DNA from: Phycisphaerae bacterium | Lineage (GTDB): Bacteria; Planctomycetota; Phycisphaerae; UBA1845 | Assembly (NCBI GenBank): GCA_029260055.1 | Contig: JAJDDX010000305.1 | Span: forward strand, 1-57,445 | DNA: 57,445 nucleotides | Direction of reading: 5' to 3' | Shown here: piece after piece, positions 40,717 to 47,588 of the stretch | How the letters are laid out: each line of letters begins with the position of its first letter | How positions within the stretch are numbered: the stretch's first letter is position 1 | Translations under genes and position numbers: made by a program | Notes under the pieces: generated by a model | Told to the model about the DNA's origin: nothing | Seen by the model: the letters and a program-made list of their open reading frames with translations, nothing else | Database searches by the model: none

Positions 40717-41505
40717 CTATGCGATGTAACGGCGACGGCGCGACAGCGCCACCGAGCCCGCGCAGAGCAGAAGCAGTGTGGCGGGTTCGGGTATGATCAC
40801 GATCTCCGCCGATACCATGTCCGCATAGTGCCCGTCGAACTCGGGGTGAGTTCCGTCGTTGAAGACATTCTCCGACGCGGTGAGCCTGACCGCGAGAAAA
40901 TCGGTGCCGGACGGTAGTAGCAGGTGGCCGCTCGCCATCTCCCAGGTCGATGGATCACCGTCGGTGCCGAGGCCGCCTCCAGCCACGTCCAGGTAGCTAC
41001 CGTTGATGAGCTGTGTTTGCAGGCTGCCGGGCGCGCCGGCAAACGCGTAGACATGAACGGCGAACGACGTGTCCGTTTGGGCGTCACCGTTGACGCGGTT
41101 GAAGAAAGCGGACACATCCGCCTGCGCTATGCCCTGCGCGATGTCCGCGGCGTAGGTGGACACATCGAAGGTTTGGTATACCTGGGCGGCACTGAGGATT
41201 GGATCGGCCGAGTTGCCGGTCGCATCGAAGCGAAGCATGTGGTCGGCATCGAACGGGCTGATCCCGTTTTCCGCCGGGACGATCTCCGACAGGTCGCCGC
41301 CCCAATCGCCGAACACGGAAGGCGCCCCCGGGAAGCCGAAGATGAACGTCGACTCGGGCGTCTCGAAGCTCGGGTTCGTGACCATGTTCGCGCGGGCGCC
41401 GGCCGCGAGGCTCAGCACCAACCCCGTTGCGATGCCTGCAATCAAAGCTAGCGAGTACCTACGATCCATGCGACGAAGGTGTGTTGCTGCAAGCCGGGTA
41501 TTCAT
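40717..41505 (-). CDS. PEP-CTERM sorting-domain protein
   Basis: A 262-aa exported protein. The signal peptide, around LALIAGIATGLVLSLAAGAR, precedes a beta-sandwich (NMVTNPSFETPESTF, LINGSYLDVAGGGLG) of the kind in planctomycete exopolysaccharide-linked proteins. It ends IPEPATLLLLCAGSVALS plus RRRR, a textbook PEP-CTERM tag: PEP motif, helix and Arg cluster. Such proteins are cut by exosortase and usually travel with exopolysaccharide genes; neither is in the window. The ATG at 41505 has GAGG about 8 bases upstream; a GTG at 41517 is the alternative. Leftward, with its own terminator. Confidence 0.9.
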   Translation of the reverse strand: MNTRLAATHLRRMDRRYSLALIAGIATGLVLSLAAGARANMVTNPSFETPESTFIFGFPGAPSVFGDWGGDLSEIVPAENGISPFDADHMLRFDATGNSADPILSAAQVYQTFDVSTYAADIAQGIAQADVSAFFNRVNGDAQTDTSFAVHVYAFAGAPGSLQTQLINGSYLDVAGGGLGTDGDPSTWEMASGHLLLPSGTDFLAVRLTASENVFNDGTHPEFDGHYADMVSAEIVIIPEPATLLLLCAGSVALSRRRRYIA

Positions 41506-41781
41506 GATCAGCCTCACAAAGAGTATGCTGCCCCTCTCCGGCCATCGAACCTCCGGCTGCGATTATACCTGACGGAGCCATCCGGTTTCAAGGAAAACGG
41601 CTCATCATGCCCGCGGTCTCCGGGCTTGGCCCTTCGGCCTCTTTCCCGAATGCGAGAAAACGTGCATGGCTCCTCGTGCTGAGTGGCTCGTTTGGCACTG
41701 CTTTGTGGCTGGTATTGAGGTATCGAGCTATACTCGACGTTGGTCCCGCCGGTGTTTGGGAGAGTGCTAGGGATTTACATT

Positions 41782-43239
41782 ATGAAGCGCAGAGTCTGCC
41801 TGCCTCCGATTTTCCTGTTCTTGTCCGTCTTCGCCTTGGCTCAAACCGTCATGCCCGTCGACGCTGCGACGGCGGTGATATTGGATGATGCCGTCGTTGG
41901 AGCTACCACGAACCTCGTGGGGTCGACTTGCGGTGACCTCGACGGTGACGGCGACATTGATCTGGGCGATCACGCCATGATCGCACCCCTTACCGGCACA
42001 GGTTGCCTGACCGGACCACACGAACCGAGCCACCCGCCGCTTCCGGTGGTGTGTGCGCCCGGAGACTGTGACGGCGACGATGATGTGGATCTGCATGACG
42101 TAGCCTCGATGCAGCGCGCGTTTTCCGACTGCTCTGACGACGCATCATGCCAGGATGGCCTGTTCTGCAACGGCGTTGAAAGGTGCGTTGCCGGCATGTG
42201 CGAGGCCGGCGCCGGGCCGTGCGCGCCGCCGAGTTCGTGCGATGAGGCTCAGAATGCCTGCGTTCAATGCTTCGTCAGCAGCGACTGTGCGGCGGGCGAG
42301 CTGTGCGTGAACGGCACCTGTATTCCCGACATCGTCGGAAACGACCATTGCGGTAACGCCGCCGCGGTCGTTGAGGGAACGACGCCGTTCACCACCACCG
42401 GCGCGACGACCGATGGACCCGACGAGCCCGACGACTGCAGTTTCTTCGGTTACACGCACATCGAATCGGACATCTGGTACTGCTACTCGGCCACCTGCGA
42501 CGGACTTGCGACCATCGGCCTTTGCGGAAGCAGCTTTGACACGAAGCTCGCCGTGTACCGCGGCTGCGCTTGCCCCGCCGAGGACCCGATCGCCTGCAGC
42601 GACGACAACTGCGGTCTGAGCACCGAGTCGCGTATTACCTTCACTGCCGAACAAGGTGTGGACTACCTGATCCGGATCGGCGGCTACGAAGGAGCGCAGG
42701 GCAATGGCCTGCTGACCATCTACTGCGGAGACACGCCCAGTTGCGGTCAAGGGCAGGGCGACTGTTTCGTGGGGCACGCTGAGCCGACATGCGACAACCA
42801 GGAATGCTGCGACGCGGTGTGCCAGATCGACCAGTACTGTTGTGATGTCGCCTGGGACGATTATTGCGCAGGCGAGGCTGAGGGTATCTGCGGCGGGGTC
42901 TTCCCTGCCTGCGTGGACGGTTCGGGGGATTGCGAGTCAGCTCATAGCGGCCAGGGTTGCGACCACGAGGCGTGCTGCCAGATGGTCTGCATGAGTGACC
43001 CGTTCTGCTGCCTGATTACCTGGGACGCGATGTGTGCTCAGGCGGCTGGTGACCGCTGTTCGATACTCGATGTGTGCGTCGGCGGTACCGGTAGCTGCTT
43101 CGCTCCACATCGCGATCCGGGTTGCGATGACGCGGCATGCTGCGAAACCGTGTGCATGATCGATCCGTTCTGCTGCACCACGGAGTGGGACGAAACCTGT
43201 GTGAGTTACGCCATGAACGAATGCAGGCCAACACCTTGA
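41782..43239 (+). CDS. Exported dockerin-bearing protein with three Cys-rich repeats
   Basis: A 485-aa exported protein. The signal peptide is PPIFLFLSVFALAQ and the start is MKRRVCL. A dockerin-like pair follows (DLDGDGDIDLGDHAMIA and DCDGDDDVDLHDVASMQ), then a Cys-rich region (CQDGLFCNGVERC), a central domain near IESDIWYCYSATCDG, and three copies of a 45-residue module with CCDxVC...CCxxxWDxxC (CCDAVCQIDQYCCDVAWDDY; CCQMVCMSDPFCCLITWDAM; CCETVCMIDPFCCTTEWDET). The module recurs in planctomycete proteomes as far as I recall and I do not know its function. It sits in the same surface-protein block as the cohesin-bearing gene. Confidence 0.75.
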   Translation: MKRRVCLPPIFLFLSVFALAQTVMPVDAATAVILDDAVVGATTNLVGSTCGDLDGDGDIDLGDHAMIAPLTGTGCLTGPHEPSHPPLPVVCAPGDCDGDDDVDLHDVASMQRAFSDCSDDASCQDGLFCNGVERCVAGMCEAGAGPCAPPSSCDEAQNACVQCFVSSDCAAGELCVNGTCIPDIVGNDHCGNAAAVVEGTTPFTTTGATTDGPDEPDDCSFFGYTHIESDIWYCYSATCDGLATIGLCGSSFDTKLAVYRGCACPAEDPIACSDDNCGLSTESRITFTAEQGVDYLIRIGGYEGAQGNGLLTIYCGDTPSCGQGQGDCFVGHAEPTCDNQECCDAVCQIDQYCCDVAWDDYCAGEAEGICGGVFPACVDGSGDCESAHSGQGCDHEACCQMVCMSDPFCCLITWDAMCAQAAGDRCSILDVCVGGTGSCFAPHRDPGCDDAACCETVCMIDPFCCTTEWDETCVSYAMNECRPTP

Positions 43240-43565
43240 CCACGCGGCCCTAGCGGGCGACGACCCTGCAGGTTTCCGTTGCCCGTTGCAGCGCACCGGG
43301 CAAAGCGCCCAGTCGCCGGGCACTGCGCCGGCTTTGTGGAGTTTCTCACGCCTACGATCCTCGGCGCGCAGCCACATGCTCAGGGTGATTGCCTAGGTGT
43401 AAACCCTGATGCGGCTTGTTCGCATGGCGGCTATCTTGGCTTCGAGTTCGGTAACACTGGAAATCCGGCACGATACTTCCAGGCCCTCGGAGCGCGTTTC
43501 CCTGCGGTTCGGGGGCTCAGGAGCGGACTCCGCCCGTCGGTGCTCGACAATACCTGGAGGCTGAT
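43240..43565. other. Intergenic region with gene remnant
   Basis: The 326-base gap contains a short minus-strand remnant (43313-43377, listed separately) and GC-rich inverted repeats near 43290-43325 (GCGCACCGGGCAAAGCGCCC). The ribosome site of the next gene (TGGAGG) is at the right end. No other gene seen. Confidence 0.5.
43313..43377 (-). pseudogene. Remnant of a C-terminus homologous to the gene at 46218
   Basis: The minus strand encodes DRRREKLHKAGAVPGD, which aligns with DRWREKLRKAGTLPRD, the end of the gene at 46218-46781; at DNA level most of the 16 codons match. There is no gene body behind it here, so it looks like the end fragment of a decayed duplicate. The two copies flank the 830-aa lipoprotein gene in the same orientation. 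Confidence 0.6.
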
Positions 43566-46058
43566 ATGAGAGACGATCGAAACCGTCTGCAGAGATCGAC
43601 CCTGACGCCCGCGCGGGGAAGGATGAACCCAACGATGCGCACGACCTTACACGTCCTGTCGGTGGCAGCGGTTTGCCTCGTGGCCTCATGCTCGCGGCTG
43701 CACATGGCGCATCCGCCTAACTACGACGGCTGGTCGCCCGAGCAACGAGCCGTTCACGCGGCCCACGAAATGCAATACTTCGCGCAAGAAATGGACTGGG
43801 TCGCTCGCGAACTGGAAGAATGGGGCACGCTCGGGATCAGCGCGCCCGTGGTAGTCCGCGACGAGGGCCAGTTTGCGTTCGATCCCAACGTCACAGCGAA
43901 GGCCCTGTACGATGAGAACCGTACCGAGGGCGCGGTCTCCAAGCGCCGATCGCGTGCGGTCAACGTAGTGGTTGACGTTGATGCCAAGAAACTCCTGGAT
44001 GGCTTGATCGCGAATCCGGCGGCCTCAGGAGCGGCAGCAGTCGACGCCTCATCCGCCGAGGAGACCGCGGCAACCGACGATGCGGGCGTCTCCGACACGG
44101 CGGAGTCCACGGACTCTGCGGCGTCGGCAGAGTCGGCGGATTCGGGGGGCGGCGATAGTGCGGAAGCCGAACCGGCTTCCGACCCGCCGGCCAACGCCGA
44201 GAACGCAGCCGCCAAGGCAGTAGGCGATTTCTCGGAGTCCTTGGGCACGTTCGACAGTTCTAAACTCGCCGCCATCAACCCGCGTCGTCGCATCCGGCTT
44301 ACGGCAAGCGACTTTTGGGAACTGAATCTTCACAAGTTCTTCTCCGCTCCCAAGAACGTCATGGCTGATAGATATACACCCGTCTTCATCACGTTCACCG
44401 TATCGTGCCGTCCGGGGTGGCGCACCAGCAGCGGATTCGCGGGCGTGGTCGAAACGCGCGTGGAGTACATGTACCCGAACAAGGCCGGTGACTTGGTCCC
44501 GCTTGCGAAGCACGTTGCCGCTGAATCCATCCTGCCGGTCGCAGGAATCTACCCGGCCTATGATTCCCAGGAGCTCAATCTGCGAAGCAGCCGGCGCGAA
44601 TTGCGCACGTTCGCGGCTCAGCTCGCCGCTAATGGGGAGCTCGCCGCCGCCAAGGTCTTCCTCGAAGCGGCGGACAAGCGTGAACAGGATGCGGAAACCA
44701 ACACCGGGCTCGCCACGGTCACTGGATACTCGAGCAGCGGCCAGGGATTTGGCTATGAGTTCCGCCCGACCTTTCGCGCACTGAGCCAACCCGGGAATCG
44801 CAAGACCAAACCAGGCTTCCGCCTGGAGCCGATTTCCTTCCCCGCGGTGGCCGTTGCACTCGTGGATATCGAGCTGCTGCGCAATCGGTTGCGCCCGAGG
44901 GTAGAAGCCGAAATACGAAGTGAATTGGGGGGAGATGTTTCTCTTGTCGAAAACCTCGTCGAGCAGGCTGAGGAACGAGTGATGGACGGCTTGGCGGCGC
45001 AAGCCCGCATGGAACTCGGGAAGGCGGACGGGAAACGGTTCCAAGCACTCGACGAAGACGCGCAACAGGGCGCAATTGACCAGAGAGTGCGTAAGCTCCG
45101 TGCGGCGCTGACGGATGAGAAGTTTTTCGCACTCGTCGACAGGACCGCGGCGACAATGGCAGACAGTTTCCTGGTCGAGCAGGAGTTAGACAGCCGCCTG
45201 GAGCGTCTGCAGCTTGTCTTCCAAACGTCGCACACGTGGCGGCCGCTGGACAAGCCGTTCGCCACGGATATCCCCGTGCTTGGTCTGTTCGGGCGGCTGT
45301 TTCAGCCTCGGCTTCGCGAGTCAAGTTTCGTCATGCGGCTGGCCACGCTCGCGGTGGCATTCGAGCATTTCGATAGGACATTCTGCACGGATTACGACTA
45401 CGAAGACGGCGTCATGGAGACCTCTCTAGCCAACCGATACGCCTGTGAATCGCTTCGCAATCGGTGGGCCATGCTCGGCTCGCAGGCGGTCAACTTCGAC
45501 GGCAGGATCGAACTCAGGCCGGCCGACGTGAAGCCTGTCAAGAAGACGAGCAAAGAACCGAAGATTCTCTCCGTCCAGCCGAGCATCGGCTGGCAAAACG
45601 CCAAGACCGTCGTAGTGATTCACGGAAAGAACTTCGTTAAGAAGACCAAAGACAAGGATGGCAAAGAAGAGGTCAAGCCAGGGGTCGAACGCGTCGTTAT
45701 CGGCGGCGTGGATATCACCGACGAAGTTGCAGTCAGTCCCAACACGGTCGTAGCCACCGTGCCGGAAGACACGTTCTTCCGCTCAGGGCTCAAGCACGAC
45801 GTGACGGTGGTCACTTCAGAGGGGACCGCAACGGCACGCGGCGCGATCGAGTTCTTGAACAAGAAAAAGGGATCAACGGGCGCGCCTGCCGTGACCGTGA
45901 CGCGTGATGCCGGAGGCCGCGTGACTGCCATCTCCATCAACCCCGATGCGATCGACAAGAACAAGGACGGCGATCTGCTGCAAGCGATCCGTGCGATTCT
46001 GGAAAACGAAAACTGCTGCGAAAACGTCGAGATTTGCATCAAGAAACCATGCCCGTGA
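43566..46058 (+). CDS. Large exported lipoprotein with IPT/TIG domain
   Basis: An 830-aa protein. The lipobox is SVAAVCLVASC (Cys42), after an unusually long N-terminal leader; the ATG at 43566 is supported by TGGAGG, while a later Met (43623, MNPTMRTT) gives a more typical leader. Residues about 150-225 are a low-complexity Ser/Ala/Glu/Asp linker. The middle is helical (LVEQAEERVMDGLAAQARME, REQDAETNTGLATVTG). Near 640-760, KILSVQPSIGWQNAKTVVVI and VVIHGKNFVKK are IPT/TIG-type strands, and the C-terminus has four late cysteines (NCCENVEICIKKPC). The family is unknown to me; a cell-envelope anchoring role is plausible. Confidence 0.75.
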   Translation: MRDDRNRLQRSTLTPARGRMNPTMRTTLHVLSVAAVCLVASCSRLHMAHPPNYDGWSPEQRAVHAAHEMQYFAQEMDWVARELEEWGTLGISAPVVVRDEGQFAFDPNVTAKALYDENRTEGAVSKRRSRAVNVVVDVDAKKLLDGLIANPAASGAAAVDASSAEETAATDDAGVSDTAESTDSAASAESADSGGGDSAEAEPASDPPANAENAAAKAVGDFSESLGTFDSSKLAAINPRRRIRLTASDFWELNLHKFFSAPKNVMADRYTPVFITFTVSCRPGWRTSSGFAGVVETRVEYMYPNKAGDLVPLAKHVAAESILPVAGIYPAYDSQELNLRSSRRELRTFAAQLAANGELAAAKVFLEAADKREQDAETNTGLATVTGYSSSGQGFGYEFRPTFRALSQPGNRKTKPGFRLEPISFPAVAVALVDIELLRNRLRPRVEAEIRSELGGDVSLVENLVEQAEERVMDGLAAQARMELGKADGKRFQALDEDAQQGAIDQRVRKLRAALTDEKFFALVDRTAATMADSFLVEQELDSRLERLQLVFQTSHTWRPLDKPFATDIPVLGLFGRLFQPRLRESSFVMRLATLAVAFEHFDRTFCTDYDYEDGVMETSLANRYACESLRNRWAMLGSQAVNFDGRIELRPADVKPVKKTSKEPKILSVQPSIGWQNAKTVVVIHGKNFVKKTKDKDGKEEVKPGVERVVIGGVDITDEVAVSPNTVVATVPEDTFFRSGLKHDVTVVTSEGTATARGAIEFLNKKKGSTGAPAVTVTRDAGGRVTAISINPDAIDKNKDGDLLQAIRAILENENCCENVEICIKKPCP

Positions 46059-46217
46059 GGTGCGGGGCACGAGGCGATGGCGGGATCGCGCGATATTCGC
46101 GTGCCGTGAGGTGAGACCGAGCCTCAGCCGGTCAGCCCCATCGTGGTCTCCGGTAGGAACGCCGCGAGAGGAACGAACACTCGTGCGAACACCGTCTCCG
46201 GTGTGCGGGGTCTGCGC

Positions 46218-46781
46218 TCAATCGCGAGGCAGTGTGCCGGCTTTGCGGAGTTTCTCGCGCCACCGATCGGCGGCCTCCCGCCGTTGGGCCTGCTCCTCTC
46301 GCTCCCAGAAGCCGATCGACTCGGGCGGCTGTATGCGAGAGATGTCCATGAGCAAGCGCGCGAGCCCTCGCAGTCGACGGGCTTCATGCGGCTTGGCCAG
46401 TTCGCGCAGAATTGCCTCGATGCCCACGGGCCCCAGGAGGCGGACGGACCTTTTGGCGATCACCGAGGTCGGCAGCGGGCGCGGGGCGGCGGCCACCACG
46501 GCGAGGAAGCCCGCCGTCGAGACCGGGTCGTCGCTCGTCGCCAGCAAAGCGTCGAGACAGGCCTGGTCGGTTTCTCGCCCGACGCTCCCGGTGCGGCGCG
46601 TCGTGGCTAGCTCCTTGAGCCGTTTTTCCTTTTCGCCGACCGCACGTGTTTCCACGTATCGAATTCCGGCCAGGAGATTCAGCTCATCCGGCTCGCGAGC
46701 TTCGACGGCCGGCAGATAGTGCGCCTCCGCATAGGTCTCGAAGTCCTTGGCTACTTGAATCAAGTACTGTGCTGCAACCAA
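46218..46781 (-). CDS. C-terminal half of a split gene (unknown domain)
   Basis: A 187-aa helical, charged reading frame (LAKPHEARRLRGLARLLM, WEREEQAQRREAADRWREKL). It starts at a weak TTG (46781) with no good ribosome site, and the same frame continues upstream through 10 sense codons (GRARTWNLHP) to the TGA that ends the gene at 46812. So it is more likely the rest of that gene, interrupted by a nonsense codon, than an independent gene; independent translation from TTG is not excluded. Its C-terminus has a decayed relative at 43313-43377. Confidence 0.45.
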   Translation of the reverse strand: MVAAQYLIQVAKDFETYAEAHYLPAVEAREPDELNLLAGIRYVETRAVGEKEKRLKELATTRRTGSVGRETDQACLDALLATSDDPVSTAGFLAVVAAAPRPLPTSVIAKRSVRLLGPVGIEAILRELAKPHEARRLRGLARLLMDISRIQPPESIGFWEREEQAQRREAADRWREKLRKAGTLPRD

Positions 46782-46811
46782 CGGGTGCAGGTTCCATGTC
46801 CTTGCCCGGCC

Positions 46812-47204
46812 TCACACGAAGCCGCTCCGGACGGTACCGACCGATTCGCGCTCGAAGACGCCGAGGTCGTAGGGGGAAATGGTCCGGTAGCCACCCTTCT
46901 CGGTAATGCCGTACTCCTTGGCGAACTTGGCGAACTTTTCCGTCGGCAAGGCGACGATGACGACCTTCTCGAGAATCTCGTCGGTGACGCGAGTAGGCCC
47001 TTTGTAGAAGGCGACGAGTTGGTCGGCACCGAGCTTGTTGTCCGGCACGAAGTGAAGCGTCAACGGTTTGCACTGATCCCGGGCCAACTGCCGAGCCTCG
47101 TCGGCCTGTTGGTACGGGAAGATGTTGACCTTCGGGGACTGCCCGCCCGCGGCTTGGCCAAGAAGCGACAGCGCCGTTGCTGCGGCTGTCATGAGCGGTG
47201 ACAT
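46812..47204 (-). CDS. Thioredoxin-like exported protein, N-terminal half of split gene
   Basis: 130 aa. A short signal peptide (MTAAATALSLLGQAAG) precedes a thioredoxin-like pattern (DEARQLARDQCKPLTLHFVP, VTDEILEKVVIVALPTEKFA, KFAKEYGITEKGGYRTISPY), as in planctomycete thioredoxin-fold proteins that lack CxxC: only one Cys (CKP) is seen. It ends SVGTVRSGFV with TGA at 46812-46814, in the same frame as the following 187-aa ORF. The full-length product would be about 328 residues. GGAGAGGG before the ATG supports the start. See the finding on the in-frame stop. Confidence 0.6.
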   Translation of the reverse strand: MSPLMTAAATALSLLGQAAGGQSPKVNIFPYQQADEARQLARDQCKPLTLHFVPDNKLGADQLVAFYKGPTRVTDEILEKVVIVALPTEKFAKFAKEYGITEKGGYRTISPYDLGVFERESVGTVRSGFV

Positions 47205-47588
47205 GGCTTACCCTCTCCGACTCGTACCGAGCGCGGGTGTATCCCGCGGACGCAACCACCGCCACCGGCATCAGAACCTATTACTTCGATCGGTCCACGC
47301 CTCCACCGATGCGTCAAGCCGCGGCCGCCATCATCCATACGCCACACGGTGATAGGGGTGTCGCCATGTCAGCACGGTGGGTCCCACTTGGGAGACCTCT
47401 GACAATGATCCTACCCAATCGACACACTTGACTCAAGCGAAAACGGTACATGCAGCCGCGGCAGAACCCGGGCATACACGCGCGCAGCGATCATCGAGCG
47501 CAGTGGTGTAGCGCCACTCCTTGTGGGTGGCGCGCCACGCGCCTCTTTGTCGCCCACAAGGGACGACTCTACATTCTTCAGCGGGCTG
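47205..47588. other. Intergenic region with palindromes
   Basis: The 384 bases between two leftward genes contain no convincing ORF. Near the right end, CCTTGTGGG (47519-47527) and CCCACAAGG (47553-47561) form an inverted repeat around GCGCGCCACGCGC. The left part probably carries the promoter of the split gene. Confidence 0.5.
47519..47561. repeat. Inverted repeat with 25-base loop
   Basis: Perfect 9-base arms CCTTGTGGG and CCCACAAGG flank a GC-rich loop that itself contains GGCGCGCC. It lies 28 bases past the stop of the large duplicated lipoprotein gene, so it could be its terminator. No T run. Confidence 0.6.

Noticed and set aside
44049-45065. 338-aa leftward ORF opposite the 830-aa lipoprotein gene
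   Set aside because: Antisense to a coherent exported lipoprotein; no ribosome site and an Arg/Glu/Val shadow composition.
46812-46814. Selenocysteine recoding at the in-frame TGA
   Set aside because: I do not see a convincing SECIS-like hairpin directly after the TGA, and the flanking residues do not resemble a known selenoprotein active site. Nonsense mutation or sequencing error is simpler. A read check would settle it.
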